DNA of 64,000 nucleotides from Druceiella hillmani (Eukaryota > Arthropoda > Insecta > Lepidoptera > Hepialidae), in assembly GCA_039881145.1 (NCBI GenBank), contig JAYKKI010000060.1, positions 8,766,501 through 8,830,500 of the forward strand, in the 5' to 3' direction. A model generated the notes under the pieces. The model did not search any database and was not told where the DNA came from. It was given only the letters and a program-made list of their open reading frames with translations. The translations under genes were made by a program, and so were the position numbers. This document shows, piece by piece, positions 11,759-25,678 of the stretch (positions are counted from its first letter, which is position 1; every line of letters begins with the position of its first letter).

Positions 11759-12440
11759 GATATACAAAATATGGGACAAACAAAGGTTTATGATCAGCTG
11801 AGCCAACGACAAGACGTTGATTATGATTTTAGCCTCACTATTAACAAAAATAAAACAAAAATTAAGTCAATTGACAGTTGCACAACTATGATACATACTA
11901 ATCTATCAAGATAATATAAAACTATTGAAGAGATCCAACACCTCGACACTGTCATTAACAATAGATGGAATTGCAAATCTGAAGTACATTAACGTATAGA
12001 ATGGTCAATTCCACGATAGCCTAGCTGGCTAGAATATGGAAAGGCCCAAATAGGGAAAAAAAACAACGGTTAACGTTATTCGCACTCTCATGTTTGTAAT
12101 ATTTATTGACATTTGCGAGTCCAAGACCCTAGAGTCGTTTAGCCACAAAGAGGAATAGAATTTATATATTAAGAAGTGGTTTTGGTGCCGAATGTCACGG
12201 ATACCTTAATGAACTAATACCTCGATTCTGAATAATTTTCGCTTCGAACGCAGTTTCAAACTATCTGAAATTTGCTGACATCGCACTCTCTAAAGCTGCA
12301 CTATATATCCTGTAGAATCCTTATAAGTTGGGGAGATATGTAATAATTTTCAAAATAGAGGGTAAAATAATTGGAGCTCGAACCCCTAAGCGATGATCTG
12401 ATTAGGTATCGAAGACCCGGATATTGCAATGACGGGGCAC
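11759..12440. other. Intergenic, nothing recognised
   Basis: Composition becomes less AT-rich from about 12120 onward, towards the cysteine-rich frame, but I cannot name anything here. Confidence 0.35.
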
Positions 12441-12445
12441 TTCCC

Positions 12446-12700
12446 TAAATTTTGGTTTCAATTCCCGGCTGCTTGTTTAAGCAAGGCTGGACTAGTAGTC
12501 GTAATTGTGACACTAAACTTGAGAAAACAAGCGACGGTCAGGAGTGGTACTTACTGGTACGAGAAGCTACGCACTGGGATTGCAAACACGCCTGCATAGT
12601 GCGACTTGGCAATTATGGGCAACCCCCAATAATACGTACACTGGGAGAGACCTATGTCTGGCAATGTACTGAGACAGACTCTTGTAATATGGGTAAATAA
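12446..12700 (+). other. Cysteine-rich open frame, possible exon or SINE body
   Basis: A stop-to-stop frame of about 82 codons in locally GC-richer DNA. It has no ATG near its start, so as a gene it would need an upstream exon; 'aagcaag' at 12479-12485 is a possible acceptor and 'gggtaaat' at its end a possible donor or simply the stop. Its translation has six cysteines (C7, C19, C44, C48, C71 and C77 from the TTG) around DGQEWYLLVREATHWDC and a WQCTETDSC end, which looks like a secreted disulphide-bonded domain and not random sequence. I do not recognise the family. Against this, 'ggtttcaattcccgg' at 12449-12463 resembles a tRNA B box, so the block could instead be a tRNA-derived SINE. Confidence 0.3.
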
Positions 12701-14637
<1,937 letters not shown>

Positions 14638-15041
14638 ATGAAAGGGGCGGGTTTTAGAGGGGAGATCAAGTATAAAAAAGAATATTGTGGTGTTATATTT
14701 GTGATGTTGTATAAAAAGAGTGGCATCTATAAACTTAAATGTAACGACTGTAATACACATAAGTCAAACAGGAAGATATTTTACTACCAGATACAAAAAA
14801 TACATTGTCAGCTGGCGAAATAACAAACCAGACACATCTCACTTTGAAAAACACCTCATTGAAAATAACCATCACCCTCATACCGACAATGCTCCCTATA
14901 TATTACAAATAAATACAAAAGGCAATAAACTTAATATCCTAAAAATATTAGAAATAAGCAGACACAAATAGAGACACCAAGGTTAATATATTAAATGAAC
15001 AACTAAATATAATATCATCACCCATACTTAATATATTCTAG
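14638..15041 (+). mobile_element. Penelope-like element, GIY-YIG endonuclease end (decayed)
   Basis: C-terminal part of a Penelope-like retroelement (PLE) protein, the GIY-YIG nuclease that follows the RT. One frame gives SGIYKLKCNDC. After a frameshift near 14755, another gives HISQTGRYF (family YIGQTGR), then SWRNNKPDTSHFEKHL and NKLNILKILEI. After a second shift near 14970 the reading continues as KVNILNEQLN and stops at TAG 15039. Domain order and the zinc-finger-like Cys pair before the YIG position match PLE nucleases. The YIG is altered to HIS and at least two frameshifts are present, so this copy is dead. No RT is visible upstream, so the copy is 5'-truncated or eroded. The pseudo-LTR follows downstream. 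Confidence 0.8.
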
Positions 15042-15419
15042 ACATAATATTGTTAGACATTTTAACATCGATACTGCAGTACACTTCCAATTCTTTCAGT
15101 CAGTGTAGCCTAATTAAAAAAATTAAAATTAAAATAAAAAAATTTAATAACAAAAAAATAAATAAAGTAAGACGGGAGATATGCATAATTAGTGGTATAA
15201 TCTTGTTCTAACTATCGGATACCCTTGCTATTGTATAAATATATTACTGAGAATAATATCCATTTAATTTTATTAGATACACCGGAACATTTGCATTATA
15301 TAACCTTATAGAATAACATCAATTTAATTTATTACCTTCACTAAAATACTTGTATATTTTATAACTTTCGACAGTATAATAAAAACTACACCGCCTCTCT
15401 ACAATAAACTCACTTACGT
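15042..15419. other. Probable 3' untranslated part of the Penelope-like element
   Basis: AT-rich sequence between the nuclease stop and the recognisable pseudo-LTR. Its assignment to the element is inferred only from position. Confidence 0.35.
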
Positions 15420-15740
15420 AAGCAGTTGGAAATCCTGCACAAACCCGGTTTCCGCTATTGTTTTGTGTAATATATAAATTCTGTTGGAAGTTCCTAAGTG
15501 AAAATCTTTGCTAATAGCCCACCTGAAGATATTGTAATACAACGAAACCTAGGTCATGGTAAAGAACTTAAAGAAAGTAGAAATACTACATCACGTAGTT
15601 TCATTTTATTGTGAATAACGTAAATATATTACCTACTATATCTTCACTGACCCAAATTTAAAAAATACATAATTCGACACATAATTAGAAGACATTAATA
15701 TTTGGATTTCCCCCTTTACTTGTGCTATAAGACCATGCTG
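15420..15740 (+). repeat. Penelope pseudo-LTR region
   Basis: The part from about 15500 contains the blocks found near every copy: 'tttgctaatagccc', the hammerhead-like core (15518-15559), 'aaagaaagtagaaat' and 'actacatcacgtagtttcat'. From about 15600 to 15735 the sequence is the reverse complement of 17270-17400 (for example 'gacccaaatttaaaaaatac' here against the matching 'aatttgggtc' there). Confidence 0.7.
15518..15559 (+). ncRNA. Hammerhead-ribozyme-like motif, copy 1 (degenerate)
   Basis: Order of elements: stem I strand CCAC, core CTGAAGA, a stem II hairpin, core GAA, a three-pair stem III (ACC-TA-GGT), cleavage-site C at 15555, and the second stem I strand. This copy has ATGG in place of GTGG (mismatch next to the cleavage site) and ATTGT in place of GTTGT in stem II, so it is probably weakened. 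One extra U lies between the CTGAAGA core and stem II, compared with canonical hammerheads, in this and the other copies that keep the core. Confidence 0.6.
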
Positions 15741-17210
15741 CAAGATTATGCAAAATTTCAAGATTGTAGGTTAATCGGAAATATCCTATTGGTTTTTGAT
15801 GATCAGGGAGTGAGACTATTGTATGAATAAATAAAAATACGTTTTGAATGGCCATACCTTTTTGAGGCACAGCAAAGGAACTTGAAACTTTTACGACAAT
15901 TTATGACTATGGGTCACAGTATACGATATAAATTTCAACTTGATTCTCAATGTATTTCTGAGAAAAAATGACTTTCGTGATAAGGGATTTCGAGGGGATC
16001 AAGGGATTTCGAGGGACGAATGGACAACTAAGTGATCTTATAACGATTCTATTTTTTCATTTTGAGGCATGGAACTGAAGAAACAGCTCATTGTGGTATA
16101 ACTTGATGGGGAGGAGGGGGGGGGGAGTGTATTAAAATAAATCTTTGTGGTATAAACTAGGAAATCCTCCGGTAATGTCCTCCAACAATTGACACCCCTT
16201 CTGTTTTCCTTTATTTTCTTCTCGTTCACATATTCGATTCACGTGCAATAGGCACGCCGCGTGACACCGGTCACAATAGACATAAGCCATAATTTTGATT
16301 ATTGAGAACGTTGGTGGTTCGGCGGACATGTCCGCAGCATATATTCAGCCATATGTTATACCATTCAATTTCCTTGACGTATACGTTAATTAACATACAG
16401 CAATAACGATTGTCTTAATGTTCTCTCTAAAAATCGCCATATTGAACTGGCGATGGCACGTTGTATGACACCGGCCTTATCCTGACCTTTATTATCCGTT
16501 AACGTAACGCTATTTTTCATTAACTCAATAGAAAATGACAACATAATATAATTATACGAGTAGAAAGAAAATGATGTAGCTATTTCCTTGACGATGGAAA
16601 TTCTGTACCTTATTTATGGATAAAAGAAGACGCATTTTTGTACGTTATTTTGTGTGTTGCGCATCTAGTAACGTGCGTTCTTTGTATCACTTTCAAAGTC
16701 TGTCTCAAATTGTCAATTATAAAGTTTTGTTATTTCTTGAGATACCTCAAAAGTATTTTCGAATGTATTATTTGGTAACGTATATGGATCTGAAACAGTC
16801 TTTAGTTCTTGAGTACGGACGTGCTGCAATTTGGCGTTTCTGCAAATTAAATTAAATTTTTATGAGATGAAATGTGTAACTATATTTTCTGGTCTCTAAT
16901 GTAATACATATAAGGTAGCTACAAAAAATAGTCATTTTACTTTTTAGTTTACCTAATTAATTCTACGAATAATGCTAACTTTTTGACAGAAATATTTAAA
17001 TAAACTTATAAAATCAGCCATCCTCTATTTTAGCCACCTTTACGAAAAGTGAAATAAAACGTTAAGTAGCTGTTAAAATAAAGGTTTTACGATGATACGA
17101 CAAACGGACTTGGCACGTTTATATTATTCATAAAGTAAAATGAAACAACTGAGGGCTGAATGACTATAATTGCAATAGTTATAGCGTAGTAGAATTAGTA
17201 TTATTACTAT
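15741..17210. other. Intergenic, nothing firmly recognised
   Basis: A short direct repeat 'aagggatttcgaggg' occurs twice at 15981-16016. 'tgacaccgg' occurs at about 16262 and 16468 within two similar GC-richer patches, perhaps one old repeat copied twice. A 79-codon ATG frame at 16616-16855 has no recognisable family. No gene is supported. Confidence 0.35.
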
Positions 17211-17214
17211 ATAC

Positions 17215-17273
<59 letters not shown>
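17211..17273. repeat. (TA)n microsatellite
   Basis: About 27 TA dinucleotides directly abutting the Penelope pseudo-LTR fragment that starts at about 17270. Confidence 0.97.
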
Positions 17274-17274
<1 letters not shown>

Positions 17275-17530
17275 CACAAGTAAAGGGGAAAATCCAAATA
17301 TTAATGTCATATAATTATGTGTGGAATTATGTATTTTTTAAATTTGGGTCAGTAAAGATATAGTAGGTAATACATTTACGTTATTCACAATAAAATGAAG
17401 GTGGGATATTAGCAAAGATTAACTCTTAGGAACGAAAGATGTTGTAATACAACGAAACCTAGGTCGTGGTAAAGAAATTAAAGAAAGTAGAAATAATACT
17501 ACATCACGTAGTTTCATTCAATTGTATTTA
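17270..17530. repeat. Penelope pseudo-LTR fragment, rearranged
   Basis: Bases 17270-17400 are the inverted copy of 15600-15735. Bases 17431-17520 carry the ribozyme 3' half in plus orientation ('gttgtaatac', 'aacgaaacctaggtcgtgg') plus the conserved 'aaagaaagtagaaataatac' and 'catcacgtagtttcatt' blocks. The CTGAAGA core is replaced by CGAAAGA, so this copy is a broken hammerhead. Confidence 0.75.
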
Positions 17531-17880
17531 GTTTTGTTTTTCCTAGTAACCATGTATCAATTGTGTAATCTGAATCACTTTTTTATGCACTTGGATTGTA
17601 AAAGGTAGGGGAAGATAAGGATATGTTACAAAGAAATAATTAATATTTAAAAACATTTCTACTTCATATTAGAGCAGTAATTTTATCTAGTGATAAATGG
17701 ACTTGTAATTTTCAGGTCAACTTTTGTTTTTGTTATGTAGTATGGAAAAAAATCTTTCAAGAGAAAATATTTGAATAGGTAATAGCATAGACATTTTCAT
17801 GTCTCAGGCCAGTCTTCAAAACAGGAAGACAATATTAAAGTAAATAGAAAATTTCTTCATATCTTCAATACTTTCAACAT
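17531..17880. other. Intergenic, nothing recognised
   Basis: No supported feature. Confidence 0.4.
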
Positions 17881-17938
17881 AGTTATAGTAGTTTTGAATC
17901 GTCTGATGTGTATCAGACGATTCAAAACTACTATAACT
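17881..17938. repeat. Perfect 27 bp inverted repeat with GTGT loop
   Basis: The left arm 17881-17907 is the exact reverse complement of 17912-17938, separated by four bases. A transcript from either strand would fold into a 27-pair hairpin. No flanking transposon ends were recognised. Confidence 0.95.
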
Positions 17939-20900
17939 TTGGAAGATGAGAAGAAAAATAATACTTGAGCTAGTATATGATAGCGAGACTGCTCGGCACA
18001 TCCTCCAATTTGATGAAGTTTCTTCTATTTACTCAATGTTGGAGATTTAGTGTAATTCAAATTCATTTGTCATGTATCTATTGAAATTAATAAATTTTGT
18101 TCAAATTTGAACTCACAGATAGCTCCTTACTAAGATCAGATAACTATATCCTTTTTGAAACTATTTCAAAATAGATTATATTGTATTTAGTGCTTAATTC
18201 ATGAAACTAATAAAAATATGATCATGTAAGATAGTAAGTATCTATGATCTTAAAAATCTAATGAACTGTAAATTTAAACCACAATATTATCATAAAATTC
18301 TAGCTTGCTATCCATAGTGACGTTAAGATTATGCAAATAAAAGAATGAATAAAATTATTTTCATAAACGATTAGGTATAGACAATTTATTGAGCAAAACA
18401 ATGGATATGAGTTAAAATTTACGAGGGACATTCAATAAATTCCCAGTAAATTAATTATAAATGTGAAAGAAATGAGACATTTCTCAACAATTTCCCAATT
18501 AGCATCGATACGCTTATTAGACTCATCAATTATATACTCATCTTTACTTTTTGCAGCAAACAGCTTGACATGTTCACATAATCGTGAATAAAATAGTGCA
18601 TAATACAAAACAAAAAACTGTCATTTATTTTAATTTAAAACAATTAAATTTTTTATTACGTTTAAAAATTGAGTGTCTCTTTTTTCTTGAACAACATTAG
18701 TACTTATTTGTATCTTAGATGCAAATTATTAAAGAAAAGGTCGACCGATATAGAAGTAGTAATTGAAAAGGTTTAAAAAGAAATAAAAAAACCTGTACAA
18801 ATTTTGAAAACTTTCCCCCTTTTCATTATATTTTTCCTCCTCTAAATTTTAGTAATTTTTATTTTTTTTTACGAATAGAATCGATGGCAACATTAGCTAG
18901 ATAGTTAAGCTAGTTTTTTCGCAGCCTTGCTACTTGTATACCGTTATATTCTCAGTGTTCCTGGTATTTGAGGAGGATTCTCTTTTTGTGCATTTAGGAC
19001 ATTATCGTTTTTTCAACCAGCAGAACCATGTTTCGATATTTTCAGGAATGCACAAGGAAGTAACAAAACTATATACTTTAAAAATATTACAGCAAACTAA
19101 AGTCGAAATGAATAAGCTACGATACTCTAACTAAAGTCTAATAGTGCTTTGTTAATTGACAAGTAAATTTTTGTACACAGAGCAAGTAACAGAGTTCAGT
19201 TGCTCCTAAAATTACCACCGCCTAGTTAAAATTAAAATACTGGCATGATCGCAAAACCTCCGCATTTATTATTTGCAATTTTGATATTATGTAAGAATTT
19301 AAAAAACTGTACTCCGTGACCCGTTTTCTGCGTATTCCATAAACTTATTTGATAACATCCAGCTGTTAATACGATTTTCTATTATCTCGTAATAGGTATT
19401 ATATAAACGTTAAAAAAAACATCAAGCGTAAAAGAAATGCTGAAAGCGGTGTGTATAATGTAAAAACGTATAAACTGAACTCCATACACATGAAAAATCT
19501 CAAGTTAGGAGTGAAAGTTATAATTTGAAAAGTTTTAAAATGTTCGTTGAAAATGTTTTTCACCTGCTTTACATATTTTTAACGCTTTTCAGTGTTAAAG
19601 CCAAATATGGATAAAGTTCTTACCACAAAAGACTGAAAAGTTGTGGAACTAATTTCGAGTAAAATTCTATACAAATAATGAAATTGTAGCAGATGGAGTT
19701 TGATACTTACTTAGTCGGATCTTGCCCGCCCTTAATATATTTTATCTACGAAAAGGGAAGTAAAAAACAAGGCTTTTGTATACTAGTAGAACTAGCTCTA
19801 CGAGGTTCCCAAACACATTTATGTACATTTAAGCTCTTATAAACATTTAAGGATACAAAATATTAATTTAACTTTTAACTATTCAAAATTGCTTAAAACT
19901 TTTTTCGCAGGTGTAAAAATATTATGAATTCCTCAAAAATATTTTGATTCGATTATTCAAAACTGTTTAGTATTACGCGTATCTTTCCTTCTGGTATTTA
20001 TCGTTAAAACACAAGATATAAGGAACAGTACAGTTAACTTATAGCTTCCTACGTAATAGCACCTTCGTATATACTTGGTAATAAAACGGGCGTGAAAATG
20101 GCAATTTAGATAGTTCACCAATATTTGTTTTCCGATGTAAAAATAATATAAAAAAATATAAAAATACTATTAAAAAAATTTTGCCTCTCTTTTATTTTGT
20201 TCAGAAATAAGAAGCATGTGACTGATATAGATGGACGGAAGAATGGTCTGATGTATGGACAGACAGATTACGTTGCCACAAAATACGTTTTCGTGGAGAA
20301 TCTTCAGTTACGGAACATTATAAATGAACTTATCACCTAATGGTACTAGCAAACCGAAACGTCCCTTTCATCACGAAAGTGATCTAAGATACGATCGATG
20401 GATTAGCTAATAAATGTAATCATACCTTGTTTCCAATCCCACTTTCTTGGAAGGCAGTAGCTAAATGACACGTAGTTAGACAGGGATATATTTACACAAC
20501 ATACTCTTAGGATGGATTATAAATGGAATTTTAATATCGAAATAAATATTAAGATCCATTTTTGTTGAACGCTCACCCCATGATAATTTCAATGAATGAA
20601 AAAGTATATCATAAAACTTCTTAGTTGATATCCGAAACTTCTTTCTGGAATATTTTATACCGAATTTACATATTTTAGACCTATATATTTTTATATATTT
20701 TAGACCGAAATTTCTTTCTGAAATATTTTATATATAATTTTTTTCATATCAGTAATAAATTTAGGGATATATTTTTCAGTCTTTGTTTCCGTCTTGAATT
20801 CGACGAAGTGAAGATAATTAAATTCACATTTAGTTTATATACTTTACAGGTTTTTTCTTTCGATGACATATTATAAATTTAATCAGTTGATTTTTGTTAC

Positions 20901-21140
20901 AAATAATATAATTTTTGAGTTTTCTTCGTATGGGAATCAATAAGTCTTTTTAACCACTATTATTTCTTTAACTTTCCTTAATTAGGCCTATTAGTCCCAT
21001 AAATATTTCTGAACTTCTCCACGATAGATTAAGTTTTATATATTCTGAATTTACATGGATAGCTGTATTTTAATTTGCAATGTCTAAGTAAGGCCTACCA
21101 TGAAGGTGGCAGCATTGGACTACATGGATTTTCAACATTT
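17939..21140. other. Intergenic, mostly featureless
   Basis: AT-rich with no convincing coding sequence. The piece 19842-20290 begins with 'ttataaacatttaagg' and ends with 'agatggacgg...gacagacag'-type sequence, which weakly suggests a diverged copy of repeat family A. Short duplications around 'ttctttctg(g/a)aatatttta' occur at about 20640-20735. Confidence 0.35.
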
Positions 21141-21476
21141 AGTTCATAATGAAATGCTCGCACCATATGTGCGATGAGTTCGATATCCCAGGGAATTGAC
21201 AATCATAGAGCATAATTTTGAGACAGTTCACAATGAAATGCTCGCACCATATGTACGATAAATTGGATATCCCAGGGGAAATGACAATCAATTGGCATCA
21301 TTGGGAGACAGTTCATAATGAAATGCTCGCACCAAATGTACAACGATTGGATATCCCAGGGAATTGACAATCAATGGGCATCATTTGGAGATAGTTCGTA
21401 ATGAAATGGTCGCACCATATGTACGACGAACTGAATAACCCATGGAATTTACAATCAATGGGCACCATTTGGGGAT
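21141..21476. repeat. Tandem array, 4 copies of an ~84 bp unit
   Basis: Units start with 'agttc(a/g)(t/c)aatgaaatg' at 21141, 21225, 21310 and 21393, then 'tcgcaccat/aatgt' and 'gatatcccaggg', followed by 'caatcaatgggcatcatt'. Substitutions and small indels are shared patchily among copies. No open frame runs through it. Confidence 0.93.
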
Positions 21477-22305
21477 TTTACGGACGGTTTGTGTTTGTAG
21501 GGAGTTTATTTAACAAATTTATGCGATTCCAGAAATTGTCTTACTAGAATTTTTATAGCTTTTTATAAATGGAGATTTTTATAAAAGATGTAAACTAGTT
21601 TGGTTTAAATCCGTACTGTCGTTGGTATCGAAAAGTTTCAATTTTGTGTAGGTGAAATTGTAGTTATTAATAACCTTGATGCTTACAGGGACAGGTTTTA
21701 ATTATTAATAACGTAGTGTATAGTTTAAAATTGATTTATTACTACACTCAACTACGCGTATGTCTCTCTTGGTATATTAATGATGCAAATGAGGATATAT
21801 CTCAAAGAAATTTAATGCTTTTTGAAGTTTCAGATTGGAAACTTATTATATATTTTCAATTTCTTGGTTTTAGAGATATACAAAGTCATAACTGATATAT
21901 AGTTTGATGTTGATTTAAAATATTTATTTAGATCAATCTAACAGATTGGATATATTTTATGTCATTTTATTAATGTGGCTTTTTAGTTTATCAGTTTGGG
22001 TACTTTAGCAATAGTAGTAGATCTATTTATTTAGATTTTTTACTACTATATACTAAATGGTAAACGATTGATTTTATTGAAGATATATTTTAAATTAATA
22101 TTGAAATTGCATTTTACTATCAATTTGGTAACTAAGCTTAGGGTTAATTTATTTAACTCAAGGAGATGAACAAAAGTTTGATATTTTTGAAAAGAAAAAC
22201 ATCTTTGGGCCAACGGGAGAGATGACATATCACATATCGTATACGAATGAACAAGGACCTGCAAGTACTGACCAGGCAAGAAACTATTGTTAGGCTCTGT
22301 AAGTA
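21477..22305. other. Intergenic, nothing recognised
   Basis: No supported feature; the minus-strand frame at 22046-22309 shows no family resemblance. Confidence 0.4.
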
Positions 22306-22380
22306 ACAATGTTTGAGATGGGTGAGTTAAAAATGTTTAAGATGGGCGAGTTAACAATATTTAAGATGGGCAAGGAAAGA
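22306..22380. repeat. Short tandem repeat, 3 copies of ~26 bp
   Basis: 'aatgtttgagatgggtgag', 'aatgtttaagatgggcgag' and 'aatatttaagatgggcaag' follow each other at about 26-base spacing. Confidence 0.85.
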
Positions 22381-22384
22381 GTGT

Positions 22385-22600
22385 CAGACAATAGGGCTAC
22401 AACACTATAAGCAGATGGATACCTAGCAAAGATAGACCGATTGTGTGAAGGAAAATCTCAAAACGATGAGAAAGCTTACCAGCCGTAGAAGAGAGACGAA
22501 TATGTGAGACAAGTAATGGTGGAAGAAGCCAAGACCTTCCTTCAGCGGGGCTACAACCCAAGTGTTGTAGCGCCGTTGGAGCAGGACGGTAATTAAGTAT
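22385..22600. other. GC-richer block, possible LINE 3' debris
   Basis: The segment ending 'gaagccaagaccttccttc' and 'ggggctacaacccaagtg' is distinctly GC-richer than its flanks and is worded like the 3' end of insect LINEs I have seen. No frame is intact and I cannot name the family. Confidence 0.25.
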
Positions 22601-22639
22601 ATTTAATAATATAAACACTGCTAACTTATATGCCACCTA

Positions 22640-24880
22640 AGTTTATTAAGCTTTATTATGCCCTCATCGTAAAAGATATTCCGTTATGTATTCGTAGGAT
22701 CTGGACAACGATTTCCATATATGTATTTTTCAGGTTTAGTCTTTATTAATAACTTTATAAACATAATAAAATTTTATGGAAAAAAATGATTAATAGTTTT
22801 CAATCCTAAAAATAAATTTAATTTGGAAAAGTGTTTCATTTTCAATTCCGAGTATTTTTTTGAAGTTAGTAGATATAAGTATTATTTTGTAGTAATTATT
22901 TTCACTTTTCCGTTGTATCAATTCTTAAACATATATAGAGTTTAGTAATTTATACTATTTTTAATAGATAACTTTCATAGTATTTTTTTTGGAAAATTGC
23001 AATGTTATTTCTATAAGTTATACCATACCCACTAGACAGAATACAGAATGCAAATTTACTGGAGAGAGTACAAACACAAATGTTTTTTTGTATAAATAAC
23101 CATGATTACTACTCTTTTTTTTTAAATACATACAAAAATAAAATTCATATTCATAGGTAAAAAGAATGGAAATTATTTTCTTATAATTAAGTTAAAACAT
23201 AATTATATATTTATACTTTGAAAGCTCATTTTATTGCTTTGCGCGTTTTGTTCCCTTATTTGGTGGGCATCGTTAAGATACTTTTACGATTCTTAAGTCA
23301 GATACGGTTACGCTTTCACTAAATACTAACTAAGTTAACACCCATTTCCATAAATGGTGTTTGATTTATATTTTTATTTACGAAATAATTTAAATTAATT
23401 TTGCATGGAATATGTAGACGATGAGTATAAAAGAAATATTTGATACATTAAAATTAAAATATTTATAAATTGAATAATGACAAATAATTATAAACACGAT
23501 ATTTTTTTTTAATATTTTGGTACTGTTTTATTTAAAATTTAATGGTATATTTGAGAAAAATACAACCTTATCATTATATTGAATTTATTTTGTTCCAAGA
23601 TCCATGACCAGATAATCATAAATTTATAATTTCAGTTGGTTTTAACTTCAGATTAAATTTTGAGAACTTTTCTATTTATTCATAAACTGCTAACAGAAAG
23701 GGACAAAATATTTCATAACGGAAGAAATTCTACGAATACTCGCTTACGGTATATGTTTTTAGGCCATTATCGACAAACGGAATACTTTGTATTCATAAAT
23801 CTATTGGAAAGACCTTCCTGCATTGAATCTTTTTCTCATGTTGTCTCAATCAAAAGAGAGCCGAAGATTTTAGAAAATTAAAATGACAAGATTGGACCTG
23901 AATTTAGTATAATTAGCATAACAGATTTACTTTTAAAAAATTTAGCTTTACACCTAAGTTAAAGATTATTTATTTTAAAACAGCCGCTTGTTTGTTTTTT
24001 CAAATAAAAGTAAAAGGTAATACGGAGACATAGATTAAAATAATCGTATATATGTTGATGTATCTTTTATAAATTGAACAATTTGACGTTGAATAACTGA
24101 AACCCAAATTAATTTTGTGTAAACTTTTTTTTCACTATTTTTGCCGAAAAAAATTTCCTACAGAGGATATGTAACTGACGTATCTCAGTAAACTAACGTT
24201 ATGACATGTCACAATTGAAAACTCTTTCTTATGTTTTAATTTTTGTTTTTCCAATATCCGGCAGAAATTATTAATTGAAATTAAGGAAATTTTCTTCGCT
24301 TACTTTTCACCATTCTGCTTTTGAATTTCGAATATTTTTCATAAAATACTTTTAAAATTGAATGACAAAGCTGGAAAAATGCTACATACACAGCTCCTAT
24401 TTCAATTATCCCTTTTAAGAAAATTGTATCATAATGTATTTTTCATGGCCACATTTATTATATAAATGCAGCAAATCATTGAAATTAGATGAAGAACGCA
24501 GAAGCTCCATATTTTCTTTGGGAATTTTATTAAGCACGTTTAAAAACCTAGAAAAGCGATTAAAATAAAAAAAACTTTAAAATGCTTTGAAAATTTTTGA
24601 TTAGTTTAAAACCTTTGATTAGTAAATATGGTTGCAATATTTATTAGCGAAAAAATAATGAATTACTTGGTAAAAAATAACTACTGTATAAGGTAATGAA
24701 ATTATATATTTTAAACCGCACAATACTTATGTAGCAACCAATTCGACCTTCGTAATTAATGCAATCGTTAACCTGATTCCTAATCCTTTATAACTTCACT
24801 TCATTTTCGCTAAACTTTCTTCTTCATGACAAATTTGCAAAATAAATCAATTCTGTATTTTAACAAACCGGTCAATATGT
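22640..24880. other. Region upstream of Osiris gene B, nothing recognised
   Basis: About 2.2 kb of AT-rich sequence with no open frame worth reporting. Confidence 0.4.
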
Positions 24881-24884
24881 TAAA

Positions 24885-25046
24885 CGTTTTGATCCCCGGT
24901 AGTGGGGACGCCTGAATGAAACTGGATGGGCTGACCATATGGACCACAATAAAGTCTTGGGTGTCAACGAAGTCAGCGAAGTGTTTAGGTTTAGACAGCG
25001 CATTTTTTTTTAGTAATTTTCGTATATATATATTTTTTTCATTCAG
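24885..25046 (+). promoter_or_regulatory. Possible promoter / 5' UTR region of Osiris gene B
   Basis: A GC-richer block at 24890-24985 rises out of AT-rich DNA just before the gene B start. It contains a short near-palindrome 'tccccggtagtgggga' at about 24893-24908. The sequence right before the ATG, T-rich then 'cattcag', resembles a splice acceptor at 25046, so the ATG exon may be preceded by a 5' non-coding exon. Position of the transcription start is not determined. Confidence 0.3.
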
Positions 25047-25048
25047 AT

Positions 25049-25623
25049 ATGAAGTGTTTAGTGATATTTATGTTCTTTGGATCAGCTGTTTGGTGTATGC
25101 CGAATACTAAAGAAATTATTAAGCAAGGTTCTTTAGATGCCGTATATAATGTCGTTCAACAGTGCGTTGGTGAAAATACACTTTTATGTTTAAAGGTACG
25201 TTTCCGAAGACATAGTTCACGAAATTGATTATAATATTCTAACACAATTTAAGCAAATAAAGAGATGAAATATTTTTATCAATAAGTCTTTCCTGACTTA
25301 AGATATAAATCGGGAAATATTACGTAGAATAGAATAGACGTCTACAAACTTAATACTATGTAATATTTACGTGGTTTAATTGTTACTCTATTAGTAAGTA
25401 AACTATGAACATTGAAAATAAATTACAATGAGCTCATATAAAAATATTATTTTTATACTTGGATTGAAACTACCCTTCCCTGAAATCGTTAGTTTTTGCT
25501 ATACTATTTTTCCCATTAAGTTTTATTCTAAATTTTGTTGTTAAATATTAAATTTTTCCAATGACATTACAGTTTAAAGTATGGGAATCATTACAATTGC
25601 AATGTACCGTCCAAGAGCTTCAG

Positions 25624-25678
<55 letters not shown>

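Noticed and set aside
24916..25110. 64-codon frame just before gene B
   Set aside because: It overlaps gene B exon 1 in a different frame; the Osiris signal peptide and cysteine pair decide for the 25049 start.
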